From assembly GCA_028712015.1 (NCBI GenBank), contig JAQTRB010000020.1:1-14122 (forward strand): a stretch of DNA of 14,122 nt, given 5' to 3'. Below the pieces are notes generated by a model that saw only the letters and a program-made list of their open reading frames with translations, was not told the origin of the DNA and made no database searches. Source of the stretch: Syntrophales bacterium. GTDB taxonomy: Bacteria > Desulfobacterota > Syntrophia > Syntrophales > UBA5619. The position numbers and the translations under genes were made by a program. This document shows, piece after piece, positions 7,374 to 14,122 of this stretch; position 1 is the first letter of the stretch, and every line of letters begins with the position of its first letter.

Positions 7374-7829
7374 TTAGCGGATAAAAAATTCCGGCGGGAT
7401 CGGCACCTTCAAGAGGTATACGAAAAGGGCGTACATCGCGAACGTTCCAAGGGCTGCAATGATCATCGTTTTTAACCACTTTTCGCGTTCGATGACCTTC
7501 TGCCAGGCGATCACAAAGACCAGCGTCGAGGTGATATAGCCGACGGATTCCATTGCCCAACCGTAAAGCGCCATGAGGACCAGGGCTAAAAGCGGTCGAT
7601 GCCACAAGCGCCTTTTCTCTTCCCTCTCATGTTCCCGTTCTTTTACGGACCGGAGGATCAATAGCCAGACGATGCCGAGGACGGATAGTCCCGCCCCGCA
7701 CAAAAACGGCAAAAGGCCGGCATCCGGGATATAAATCGTGCCGAGCTTCAGCGTGTGCCAGCCGTAAACCATGATCCATACGCCCCCCAGGGACGTGATG
7801 ATTGCCGCGATGCGCTCGGATTTTTTCAC
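7374..7829 (-). CDS. tctB: Tripartite tricarboxylate transporter small membrane subunit TctB
   Basis: This is the small membrane subunit of the TTT system, which assembles with TctA. The 151-residue protein shows four hydrophobic segments (about 7-24, 38-60, 78-100, 120-142). A charged loop (VKEREHEREEKRR) lies between the second and third. This topology is the family pattern, although the sequence of TctB is poorly conserved and the call leans on position just before tctA. The start is GTG at 7829, with AAAGGAGG 10 nt upstream; there is no better ATG. It is separated by 100 nt from the dehydrogenase gene before it. Confidence 0.88.
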   Translation of the reverse strand: MKKSERIAAIITSLGGVWIMVYGWHTLKLGTIYIPDAGLLPFLCGAGLSVLGIVWLLILRSVKEREHEREEKRRLWHRPLLALVLMALYGWAMESVGYITSTLVFVIAWQKVIEREKWLKTMIIAALGTFAMYALFVYLLKVPIPPEFFIR

Positions 7830-7858
7830 GGTCGCGTTTCCTCCTTTATCGGTCGGCA

Positions 7859-7886
7859 GGGAAGGGGTTCACTTTTTTCCCTTCCC
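7859..7886 (-). repeat. Inverted repeat in the leader between the dehydrogenase gene and tctB
   Basis: The minus-strand RNA has GGGAAGGG (7886-7879) and CCCTTCCC (7866-7859), a perfect 8-bp stem with a 12-nt A-rich loop, ending about 30 nt before the tctB start. No T tract follows, so it is not a classical terminator. It could stabilise or process the mRNA, or be chance in a G/A-rich stretch. Confidence 0.35.
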
Positions 7887-7929
7887 CCGCTGATCGCGAG
7901 ACGGAGTCCCCCGTTTTGGATGGAGCGAA

Positions 7930-8895
7930 TTACCGTTTGAAAACGTCGGGATTGACGACGAACCGAGGCCGCTTCCCCGAGAGAAGGTCTACAATTCCTT
8001 CCGCCGCCCCGGTGGCCATACGGATCACGCATTCCTCGGTCAGCGCCGCGCTGTGCGGCGAAAGAAGGATGTTCTCCAACGCGAAGAATGGGTTGTCCTT
8101 CTGCGGAGGCTCGGGATCGTAAACATCGATGGCCGCAGCGGCAATGACCCCCGACTTGAGCGCTTCGCAGAGCGCGTTTTCGTCGACGACTTCTCCCCGG
8201 GAGAAGTTCACCAGAAATGATGTGGGTTTCATCAAGCGGAGTTTCGCCTCGCTGACGAGGCCGCGGGTATCCGGTGTCAGCGGCGTGTGGAGGGAAACCA
8301 CATCCGCCTGCCGGAAGACATCGTCCAGCCGTCCGACGAGCGAAACGCCCAGCCGGCTCGCCGTTTCCGGCTGGATATAGGGATCGAAGGCAATCACCTT
8401 CATGTTGTAGGCCGCCGCCGCGCGCCGGGCGACCATCGAACCGATCCTGCCGATTCCGACGAGGCCCAGGATCTTGCCGTCGAGATCGACCGCCTTGTAG
8501 CTGTTCCGAATTTCCCACCGGCCGTTCCGTGTCGCCCGATCATAAACGGCCACGCGTTTGGCGAGCGCGCCGATGGCCGTCAGGGTGTGCTCGGCGACCG
8601 ACGTGGCATTGGCATCCGGCGTGTTGATGACCACGATTCCCTTTTCGGTTGCCGCCTGGATGTCGATGTTGTCGACGCCGACGCCGTGCCGGCCGATCAC
8701 TTTGAGGGTGTCGGCCGCCTCGATGATCTCCCGCGGGAAGGGAGCGGTCCGAACGACGACGCCTGCGACCCCCTTGATCTCTTTTGCGACCGTCGCCACG
8801 GACGGATCGGAGGCCACACGGACATCGAATCTCTCATCAAACGCCTGGACGCCGCGTTCATGAATCGGTTGGACGATCAGGATCTTCAGCTTCAC
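7930..8895 (-). CDS. NAD-dependent D-2-hydroxyacid dehydrogenase (SerA-like fold)
   Basis: The enzyme would interconvert a D-2-hydroxyacid and the 2-oxoacid using NAD(H) in the cytoplasm. The 321-residue protein has the family layout. A split substrate domain contains VIGRHGVGVDNIDI (about 87-100). The NAD domain has LGLVGIGRIGSMVARRA, followed by an acidic FDPY, which favours NAD over NADP. The catalytic triad is in place: Arg in NFSRGEVVDE, Glu in YDPEPP and His in LSPHSAALTEE. It lacks the extra C-terminal ACT domains of long phosphoglycerate dehydrogenases. The start is GTG at 8895 with GGGAGGG 5 nt upstream, 13 nt after the stop of the lyase gene. Relatives act on phosphoglycerate, glycerate/hydroxypyruvate, lactate and others; the operon suggests catabolism of the imported acid rather than serine synthesis. 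Confidence 0.9.
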   Translation of the reverse strand: MKLKILIVQPIHERGVQAFDERFDVRVASDPSVATVAKEIKGVAGVVVRTAPFPREIIEAADTLKVIGRHGVGVDNIDIQAATEKGIVVINTPDANATSVAEHTLTAIGALAKRVAVYDRATRNGRWEIRNSYKAVDLDGKILGLVGIGRIGSMVARRAAAAYNMKVIAFDPYIQPETASRLGVSLVGRLDDVFRQADVVSLHTPLTPDTRGLVSEAKLRLMKPTSFLVNFSRGEVVDENALCEALKSGVIAAAAIDVYDPEPPQKDNPFFALENILLSPHSAALTEECVIRMATGAAEGIVDLLSGKRPRFVVNPDVFKR

Positions 8896-8908
8896 CTTGT
8901 CCCTCCCG

Positions 8909-9808
8909 TCAGGATTGGATCAATCCCATCTCCTTGAGGATCTTGCGTAATTTCTCTCGGTTTTCCGGCGTCATCGGGCCGACAGGCAGGACCGCGGGAC
9001 CGGCGTCGATCCCGATCATGGTCAGCGCCTCCTTGACGACAACGGGGAAGGTGCCCAGGCCGAAGGCGATCCGCAGCGGCGCCAGACGGTACTGGGCTTC
9101 GAGTGCCCGCTTGTGATCCCCCGCGAGGAACGCCTCGTAGATTTCCACCGGCACGCGCGGATCGACGTTTCCCGTGGCGCAAATCGAACCTTTGGCTCCG
9201 TAGCAGAGCGCCGCATAGATCAGCGTGTCGCGTCCCATCAGGACGTGGAAATTCATCCCCCGGGTGAGACGGATGTATTCTCCCGTCAGCGACATGTCGC
9301 CGCTCGAGTCCTTGATGCCGATGATGTTGTCCACGGCGGCCAGTTCCAGGACCGAAGAGATCGGGAAGGGCACCTGGGTCCGGTCCGGATTGGAGTAGAG
9401 CAGGATGGGCAGATCCGGGCAGGCATTCGCAATCGCCGTATAATGGTTGATCAATTCCTTTTGGCTGGGGACGAGAAAATAGGGGGTAATGGCGGAGACG
9501 GCGCTGACGCCCAGATCCCGCGCCATTTTGGTCGTTTCGATCGCCTCGCGGGTTGTGACGGCGCCGGTTCCCGCATAAACGGGAATCCGTCCGCGGGTCT
9601 CTTCGACGACGATCCGGATCGCCTCCTTTTTTTGCTCGAAGGTGAGCGAAAAAAATTCCCCCTGACTCCCGACGGGGAAGAGACCATGAACGCCGCCGTC
9701 GATCAGGTGGTTGGTCAGTTTACGGAGCGCGCCTTCGTTGATGCGTCCCTTCTCGTCCAGCGGGGTGATCATCGCGGGAATAATCCCCTTGGGCACAAAT
9801 GGTTTCAT
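8909..9808 (-). CDS. DHDPS/N-acetylneuraminate lyase family aldolase or dehydratase
   Basis: This is a class I (Schiff-base) lyase of the dihydrodipicolinate synthase superfamily, a TIM barrel of 299 residues. Lys166 in GIKDSSGD is the Schiff-base lysine, Tyr138 in LLYSNPDRT is the catalytic tyrosine and Arg143 corresponds to the conserved arginine. The pyruvate-carboxylate loop reads PVGSQGEF (about 45-52) where true DapA has GTTGE, so it probably does not make lysine precursors. Other family members cleave or dehydrate 2-oxo acids, for example keto-deoxy sugar acids or 4-hydroxy-2-oxoglutarate. It is the first gene of the operon with a hydroxyacid dehydrogenase and a TTT transporter, which fits degradation of an imported carboxylic acid. 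The ATG has CAGGAGAA 4 nt upstream. The exact substrate is unknown. Confidence 0.88.
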   Translation of the reverse strand: MKPFVPKGIIPAMITPLDEKGRINEGALRKLTNHLIDGGVHGLFPVGSQGEFFSLTFEQKKEAIRIVVEETRGRIPVYAGTGAVTTREAIETTKMARDLGVSAVSAITPYFLVPSQKELINHYTAIANACPDLPILLYSNPDRTQVPFPISSVLELAAVDNIIGIKDSSGDMSLTGEYIRLTRGMNFHVLMGRDTLIYAALCYGAKGSICATGNVDPRVPVEIYEAFLAGDHKRALEAQYRLAPLRIAFGLGTFPVVVKEALTMIGIDAGPAVLPVGPMTPENREKLRKILKEMGLIQS

Positions 9809-9912
9809 CCGATTCTCCTGATCACGTGATTTTCAATCGACAAGCCTCGAAAAAAACGCGCGTACGGAAGTTCAAAACGCCGAAACGGAGATCTCCCTCC
9901 CGCGGCGATCAA

Positions 9913-9941
9913 ACCATAAGAAAAAGAAACATGGCTGTCAA
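9913..9941 (-). promoter_or_regulatory. Promoter of the lyase-dehydrogenase-TTT operon
   Basis: On the minus strand a perfect -35 box TTGACA (9941-9936) lies 17 nt from TATGGT (9918-9913), four of six to the -10 consensus. Transcription would start near 9906, leaving a leader of about 100 nt before the ATG at 9808. A perfect 10-bp palindrome, ATCACGTGAT (9821-9830), lies in this leader next to the ribosome site and could be an operator. Confidence 0.65.
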
Positions 9942-10074
9942 GTGCAAAAAAAAGGGAAGGAGAAGTTCAAAAGTCCTTTTCCGTAAAGGGTTTCTCTGTT
10001 AAGATTCCTTGTCGTCGGGAAGCATCGGACGGACGAAAATCGGTCCGCCCGCGAGAAACGGGGGGAAACGGAAG

Positions 10075-10869
10075 ATGTCGGAAGGGATTGCGAGACCATC
10101 GGGATCCCAGCTCAGTCGGTGGGGAAAACTGGCGATGGAGAAGCACCGACGGCGGGAAGGGCTTTTTCTTGCTGAAGGGGGCAAGGTTGTCGGAGAACTT
10201 CTCCGGAGTCGGCGGCCGGCGCAGGCACTGCTGATTTCCCCGGCGGGCGCCGAGAAATGGGGAGAGCTGCTGAAAAAGGTTCCGTCCGGGATCCCGATTT
10301 TCCGGCTGACCGACCGCGAATGGGCAACCCTGAGCCAGGACCCCTCCCCGGAAGGGTTGATGGCGGTGGCCGCGATGTCGCCGTTCGTCGATCCGATCGA
10401 ATGTCTATCGAACGAAACCGGGCCGCTGCTGCTGCTGTACCGGGTGAACAATCCCAACAACCTGGGCGCCCTTCTCCGGACGGCGCACTGGTTCGGCTTC
10501 CGGACGGTTCTCGTCAGCAAAGGCTCCTGCGACGTGATGAATCCCAAGGTGGTCCGGACATCGATGGGGAGTCTCTTCCACCTGACCGTAATGGAAAATG
10601 TGGACTTGGAGGTTATGTTGCCGGAGATCCGGCGGCGTTTCCATGTCGTGGGCAGCGAGGTCCGGGAGGGGGACGCGCCCCATCCCTGCGGTCCCGCAAC
10701 CGCGCTGCTGATGGGGAGCGAGAGCCACGGACTGCCGGCAACGCTTCTCGGACAGATCGACGAACGATGGCGGATCCCGGGTACGGGTGAAGCGGAGTCG
10801 CTGAGTCTCCCGCAAGCGGCGGCGATCCTCATGTACGAATGCACACGGACGACCGGTTTGGCGAGGTGA
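10075..10869 (+). CDS. SpoU/TrmH-family RNA 2'-O-ribose methyltransferase
   Basis: The enzyme would methylate a ribose 2'-OH in tRNA or rRNA using S-adenosylmethionine. The 264-residue protein has an N-terminal substrate-binding domain (about 10-95, with KHRRREGLFLAEGGKVVGELL). The SPOUT knot domain has motif 1 NPNNLGALLRTAHWFG, motif 2 ALLMGSESHGLP and motif 3 IPGTGEAESLSLPQAAAILMYE. These motifs form the knotted SAM pocket, with the motif 1 arginine probably catalytic. Asn is replaced by Ser in the usual ESLNV of motif 3. I chose ATG 10075 because GGGGGA lies 8 nt upstream. The frame stays open back to a TTG at 10009, but that start has no ribosome site. The RNA target (tRNA position 18, 23S rRNA or another) cannot be assigned. 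It begins a tight operon with cutA and glk; no convincing promoter was seen. Confidence 0.9.
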   Translation: MSEGIARPSGSQLSRWGKLAMEKHRRREGLFLAEGGKVVGELLRSRRPAQALLISPAGAEKWGELLKKVPSGIPIFRLTDREWATLSQDPSPEGLMAVAAMSPFVDPIECLSNETGPLLLLYRVNNPNNLGALLRTAHWFGFRTVLVSKGSCDVMNPKVVRTSMGSLFHLTVMENVDLEVMLPEIRRRFHVVGSEVREGDAPHPCGPATALLMGSESHGLPATLLGQIDERWRIPGTGEAESLSLPQAAAILMYECTRTTGLAR

Positions 10870-10875
10870 TTTACG

Positions 10876-11208
10876 ATGGAAGGGTTCATCCAGGTGACGA
10901 CAACGACGGAAAAGAGAGAGGATGCCGAGCGAATCGCCCGGTCGCTCGTCGAGACAAGGCTCGCCGCCTGCGTCCAGATCGTGGGGCCGATCGAAAGCAT
11001 CTATCGCTGGAAGGGTCGGATCGAGACGGCGGGCGAGTGGCTCTGCCTGATCAAGAGTCGGGAAGAGGTTTACGGGGCGGTCGAACAGGCCATCCGATCA
11101 CTCCATCCCTATGAAACGCCGGAGATCATCGCCGTCCCGGTGGCCGCGGGCAGCCGCGACTATCTCGACTGGCTTCGGTGTGAACTGGCCGTGCCCTGCG
11201 AGGAATGA
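10876..11208 (+). CDS. cutA: CutA1 divalent-cation-tolerance family protein
   Basis: CutA1 proteins are small, very stable cytoplasmic trimers with a ferredoxin-like fold resembling PII. They have been linked to copper tolerance in E. coli, but their real function is not settled. The 110-residue protein shows the whole family pattern: FIQVTTTTEKREDAERIARSL, RLAACVQIVGPIESIYRWKG, LIKSREEVYGAVEQAI, the hallmark LHPYETPEIIAVPV and a final YLDWL. The ATG is 6 nt after the stop of the methyltransferase gene, with GAGGTGAT as ribosome site inside that gene's end. Its own stop lies right at the glk start, so the three genes are probably one transcript. Confidence 0.95.
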   Translation: MEGFIQVTTTTEKREDAERIARSLVETRLAACVQIVGPIESIYRWKGRIETAGEWLCLIKSREEVYGAVEQAIRSLHPYETPEIIAVPVAAGSRDYLDWLRCELAVPCEE

Positions 11209-11210
11209 AG

Positions 11211-12197
11211 ATGTTTCTGGCCGGCGATATCGGCGGCACGAAGAGCCGCCTGGCGATTTTTTCGGACGGCGCCGACCCGAGAGAGCCGCTGGCGGAGGAG
11301 ACCTTTCCCAGCGGCCGCTACCCCGGGATCGAAGCCCTGATCCAAACCTTTCTGGAACGAAAGGGTCTACCGGCGGACCGGGCCTGCTTCGCCGTCGCCG
11401 GGCCGGTTATCCGGGGCCGCGCGAAGATGACCAACCTTCCATGGATCGCGGATGCTGAAGCCATTCAGGATAAATGCGGTCTGCGATCCGTCCGGCTGCT
11501 GAACGATCTTGCGGCCACCGCCCGCGCCGTGCCGCTCTTGAAACCGGGTGAGCTCCATACGCTCTGTCCCGGCGAGCCTGCGGCCGACGGCGTCATCGCC
11601 GTGATTGCCCCGGGAACGGGTCTGGGAGAGGCCTTTCTGACTCGGAACGGGACGTGCCGGCAGGAACACGAATCCGAGGGTGGACACGCGGATTTCGCTC
11701 CGGGGAGCCCACTGGAAGAAGAGCTTCTCCAAGAACTCCGCAAAGAATTCGGGCATGTCAGCTACGAGAGGGTCTGCTCCGGGCCGGGAATCGCGCGGAT
11801 TTACCGCTTTTTAAAGGAGAAAGGTATGGAGGAGCCGGCCACGCTGGCCGCGAGACTGGCCGCGGTCGACGATCCCACGCCGATCATCGTCGAAGCGGCG
11901 TTCAAGGAGAAGGCCGGTCTCTGTATTCGGACAATGGAACTCTTCTGTTCGATCCTCGGGGCCGAGGCGGGGAACCTGGCGTTGAAGACGCTGGCGACGG
12001 GCGGCATTTTCATCGGAGGAGGAATTGCGCCGCGAATTCTTCCTCTTCTCGAGAAGGGACCCTTTCCGGCCGCGTTCAGGAGAAAGGGGCGGATGGCCGA
12101 TCTGCTGCTGCGGATCCCGGTTCACGTGATCGTGGAACCGCGGGCGGCCTTGATCGGCGCGGCCGACTGCTGCGCAGGCCGTTTTCAGGTCACTTGA
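11211..12197 (+). CDS. glk: Glucokinase
   Basis: This is a cytoplasmic ATP-dependent glucokinase of the bacterial Glk family, making glucose 6-phosphate. The 328-residue protein has the phosphate-1 motif LAGDIGGTKSRLA at its start, NDLAATARAVPLL with the probable catalytic aspartate, and GTGLGEAFL. The sugar-binding ESEGGHADFAPGSPLEEEL and YERVCSGPGIARIY closely resemble E. coli Glk. The adenosine-side GGIFIGGGIAPRIL and PRAALIGAA follow. An ATG at 11205 overlaps the cutA stop as ATGA, but the ribosome site GAGG ends one base before it. The ATG at 11211 has GAGG 7 nt upstream, so I prefer it; the alternative adds two residues. The stop codon lies inside an FNR/HcpR-like palindrome belonging to hcp. 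Lack of ROK-type zinc cysteines argues against a ROK kinase. Confidence 0.94.
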   Translation: MFLAGDIGGTKSRLAIFSDGADPREPLAEETFPSGRYPGIEALIQTFLERKGLPADRACFAVAGPVIRGRAKMTNLPWIADAEAIQDKCGLRSVRLLNDLAATARAVPLLKPGELHTLCPGEPAADGVIAVIAPGTGLGEAFLTRNGTCRQEHESEGGHADFAPGSPLEEELLQELRKEFGHVSYERVCSGPGIARIYRFLKEKGMEEPATLAARLAAVDDPTPIIVEAAFKEKAGLCIRTMELFCSILGAEAGNLALKTLATGGIFIGGGIAPRILPLLEKGPFPAAFRRKGRMADLLLRIPVHVIVEPRAALIGAADCCAGRFQVT

Positions 12198-12207
12198 TTT
12201 AAGTCAA
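12194..12207 (+). promoter_or_regulatory. FNR/HcpR-like binding site upstream of hcp
   Basis: TTGATTTAAGTCAA is a near-perfect inverted repeat (one asymmetric pair) that overlaps the glk stop. FNR sites read TTGAT-N4-ATCAA and the HcpR sites described for anaerobes read TTGAC-N4-GTCAA; this one combines half of each. A weak -10-like GATAGA at 12228-12233 would put the start near 12240 and the site centre at about -40, the usual place for activation by CRP/FNR-family proteins. HcpR is known to control hcp in deltaproteobacteria. Confidence 0.6.
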
Positions 12208-12312
12208 ACCATTCAGGCGATGTTCGGGATAGAAAGGATCAACCATGGGGGTGGCGTGTTGGACGAATGCGAAGCGCTTGCCCCTCAATCCCAATTCATA
12301 AGGAGGTGTATC

Positions 12313-13941
12313 ATGTTTTGCTATCAGTGTGAACAGACGGCCAAGGGGCAGGGGTGCAGCGTTTCCGGGGTCTGCGGAAAGAAGCCCGACGTGGCCGCGC
12401 TGCAGGATCTGCTCGTGTATGCGCTGGCAGGTCTCTCCCAAGCCGCGATTGCGGCGCGCAAGGAAGGGATCCGAGATCACGGGATCGATGGGTTGGTCTG
12501 CGAGGGACTCTTCACCACGGTCACGAACGTCGACTTCGATCCGGAGCGCATCGCGTTGCTGATCCGGAAGGTCGTGTCCCTCCGTGACGGAATTCTGGAA
12601 AAATGGAAGGCGGCGGGAAAGTCCGCCGATCTTTCGGACGAGGCCGCGCGGTTCCAGCCGGCGGAGACGATCGACGGACTGGTTGCCCAGGCCGAGCCGC
12701 ACGGGATCAAATCCTATCCGGCCGCCGATGCCGACATCCTTTCATTAAAGCATACGCTTCTCTATGGGATCAAGGGAGTGGCCGCCTACGCCGATCATGC
12801 CCAGATCCTCGGTCGGGAGGACGAGGCGGTGTACGCCTTCCTCCAGGAGGCACTGGCCGCGCTTCTCGACGGAAAGATAGACATGGGCGGGATGCTCGGG
12901 CTTGTGCTGAAGTGTGGCGAGATCAATCTGCGGACGATGGAGCTCCTCGACGCCGCCAACACCGGGGCTTACGGCCACCCCGTTCCGACGAAGGTTCCGC
13001 TCGGGGCGAAGAAGGGGAAGGCGATTCTGATTTCGGGCCATGATCTCAAGGACCTCGAAGCGCTGCTGAAGCAGACGGAAGGGAAGGGGATCTTCGTCTA
13101 TACCCACGGCGAGATGCTCCCCGCCCACGGCTATCCGGGGCTGAAGAAATACGCCCATTTCTATGGACACTACGGAACGGCCTGGCAGAACCAGGCAAAG
13201 GAATTCTCCGCGTTCCCCGGCGCGATCGTAATGACGACGAACTGCATTCAGAAGCCGCAGCAGACCTACGAAGGGCGGATCTTTACATCTGGGCTGGTGG
13301 CCTGGCCGGGGACGGTTCACATCCCTGATCGCAACTTCGCGCCGGCGATCGAGGCGGCCATCGTTGCGCCGGGGTTTGCCGCAGATGTGGCGGGGAAGGA
13401 CGTGATGGTCGGCTTTGCCAGGAATACGGTTCTTGGGGTCGCGGAGCAAGTGATCGCGGCGGTGAAGGACAAGAAGATCCGCCATTTCTTCCTCGTGGCC
13501 GGCTGCGACGGGGCGAAGCCGGGTCGGAACTACTACACGGAGTTTGTCGAGAAGGTTCCCGCGGACTGCATGGTCCTCACGCTCGCCTGCGGAAAATTCC
13601 GCTTCTTCGACAAGGACCTCGGGGATATCGGCGGGATTCCGCGGCTCCTCGACATGGGGCAATGCAACGACGCCTACTCGGCGATCCAGGTGGCCGTGGC
13701 CCTGTCGAAGGCCTTCGGCGTCGGCGTGAACGAATTGCCGCTTTCGATGATCATCTCCTGGTACGAGCAGAAGGCGGTGGCGGTCCTGCTGACGCTGCTG
13801 GCGCTCGGGATCAAGAACATCCGCCTGGGGCCGACGCTGCCGGCGTTCATTACACCGAACGTGCTGGGCGTTCTGGTCGAGAAGTTCGGGATCAAGCCGA
13901 TCACGACGCCGGATGAGGATCTGAAGGCGATTCTCGGATAA
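12313..13941 (+). CDS. hcp: Hybrid cluster protein (hydroxylamine reductase, nitrosative-stress protein)
   Basis: Hcp is a cytoplasmic iron-sulfur enzyme that reduces hydroxylamine in vitro and acts as a nitric oxide reductase in E. coli. The 542-residue protein has N-terminal Cys3, Cys6, Cys15 and Cys21 (spacing x2, x8, x5), the pattern of strict anaerobes such as Desulfovibrio rather than enterobacteria. All hybrid-cluster ligands are present: His243 (SGHDLKD), Glu267 (THGEMLP), Cys311 (TNCIQKP), Cys398 (AGCDGA), Cys426 (ACGKFRF), Cys451 (GQCNDAYSA) and Glu485 (WYEQKAV). I chose the ATG at 12313, which follows a strong AGGAGG by 6 nt and puts the first cysteine at residue 3. An upstream in-frame ATG at 12220 would add 31 residues unlike the family. 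No adjacent hcr reductase gene is seen. Likely controlled by the palindrome at 12194. Confidence 0.97.
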   Translation: MFCYQCEQTAKGQGCSVSGVCGKKPDVAALQDLLVYALAGLSQAAIAARKEGIRDHGIDGLVCEGLFTTVTNVDFDPERIALLIRKVVSLRDGILEKWKAAGKSADLSDEAARFQPAETIDGLVAQAEPHGIKSYPAADADILSLKHTLLYGIKGVAAYADHAQILGREDEAVYAFLQEALAALLDGKIDMGGMLGLVLKCGEINLRTMELLDAANTGAYGHPVPTKVPLGAKKGKAILISGHDLKDLEALLKQTEGKGIFVYTHGEMLPAHGYPGLKKYAHFYGHYGTAWQNQAKEFSAFPGAIVMTTNCIQKPQQTYEGRIFTSGLVAWPGTVHIPDRNFAPAIEAAIVAPGFAADVAGKDVMVGFARNTVLGVAEQVIAAVKDKKIRHFFLVAGCDGAKPGRNYYTEFVEKVPADCMVLTLACGKFRFFDKDLGDIGGIPRLLDMGQCNDAYSAIQVAVALSKAFGVGVNELPLSMIISWYEQKAVAVLLTLLALGIKNIRLGPTLPAFITPNVLGVLVEKFGIKPITTPDEDLKAILG

Positions 13942-14122
13942 ACAAGGTTTGGGGCGGACGGAGCAGAAAGTGGTTTTTTAAACGAGAAGGGGAGGCCGGA
14001 AGGCTTCCCCTTTTTTTCTGAATCCGGTTTGATGCCATGTCCGGGCTGATCTTGTATAAATCATTCATACGATTTCATGACGGAATCCGCGTCGGGACCG
14101 CTCATGGATTTGCGAGGAAGTC
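13942..14122. other. Region after hcp; right edge unresolved
   Basis: Apart from the hcp terminator, this stretch holds no certain gene. On the minus strand a frame open from the right edge to a TGA at 14063-14061 could be the last 19-20 codons of a convergent gene (ending SGPDADSVMKSYE). On the plus strand an ATG at 14077 opens MTESASGPLMDLRGS to the edge, but without a ribosome site. Both read reasonably as protein, and nothing here decides between them. Confidence 0.3.
13987..14017 (+). terminator. Rho-independent terminator of hcp
   Basis: AAGGGGAGGCC (13987-13997) pairs with GGCTTCCCCTT (14002-14012) through 11 positions, including one G-T wobble. The loop is GGAA and it is followed by a run of seven Ts (14011-14017). 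It lies 45 nt after the hcp stop and is the clearest terminator in the window. Confidence 0.92.

Noticed and set aside
8287..9829. Plus-strand frames of 216 and 238 codons opposite the dehydrogenase and lyase
   Set aside because: They are antisense shadows in GC-rich DNA; the minus-strand frames carry complete catalytic motifs.
9999..11000. A 333-codon minus-strand frame
   Set aside because: It runs opposite the methyltransferase and the start of cutA. It is Ser/Arg/Pro-rich, has no motif, and is incompatible with the strongly supported plus-strand genes.
12220..12312. N-terminal extension of hcp from the ATG at 12220
   Set aside because: There is no ribosome site. The extension would lie over the probable promoter, and the family's first cysteine is normally at residue 3.
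12745..13662. A 305-codon minus-strand frame inside hcp
   Set aside because: It is antisense to hcp, where every cluster ligand is conserved, and the translation resembles no protein family.
14030..14062. Possible plus-strand promoter TTGATG ... TATAAA near the right edge
   Set aside because: The spacing is about 20 nt, too long for a normal sigma-70 promoter, and no ribosome site follows before the ATG at 14077.

Overview
The window is GC-rich and densely coded. It looks like the chromosome of an anaerobic bacterium, most likely a deltaproteobacterium (Desulfobacterota). Grounds for this are the Desulfovibrio-type N-terminal cysteine spacing in the hybrid cluster protein, an NDP-forming acyl-CoA synthetase, a tripartite tricarboxylate transporter, and a gene that appears to encode a selenoprotein. 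No insertion sequence, phage gene, CRISPR array, tRNA or rRNA was seen.

Layout. (1) 1-1261, minus: the first 420 codons of an NDP-forming acyl-CoA synthetase, cut by the left edge. (2) 1262-1466: a divergent promoter region with a good sigma-70-like promoter on each strand. (3) 1467-4655, plus: a redox and envelope operon with trxB (thioredoxin reductase), lgt (prolipoprotein diacylglyceryl transferase) and a 444-residue flavin-dependent pyridine nucleotide-disulfide oxidoreductase of the CoA-disulfide reductase/NADH oxidase type. In the last gene the codon for the redox-active cysteine is an in-frame TGA, followed 18 nt later by a perfect 8-bp hairpin with a GGT loop. This fits selenocysteine insertion directed by a bacterial SECIS element. 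(4) 4670-4742: two terminator hairpins between convergent operons. (5) 9808-4764, minus: a five-gene catabolic and uptake operon with a DHDPS-family lyase, a D-2-hydroxyacid dehydrogenase, tctB, tctA and tctC. It has a strong promoter in front, and a second promoter appears to serve the periplasmic binding protein tctC alone. (6) 10075-12197, plus: a SpoU-family RNA methyltransferase, cutA and glucokinase, tightly packed. (7) 12313-13941, plus: hcp, with an FNR/HcpR-like palindrome at the right distance upstream and a strong terminator after it.

The main result is the selenoprotein. Ordinary gene calling would stop at codon 44 or start at the ATG just after the TGA, giving a 399-residue protein without its FAD-binding N-terminus and catalytic residue. 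Reading TGA as Sec restores a protein of normal family length with every dinucleotide-binding motif, and places Sec where the family has its catalytic cysteine. The neighbouring thioredoxin reductase suggests a thiol or selenol redox role, but the substrate cannot be read from the sequence.
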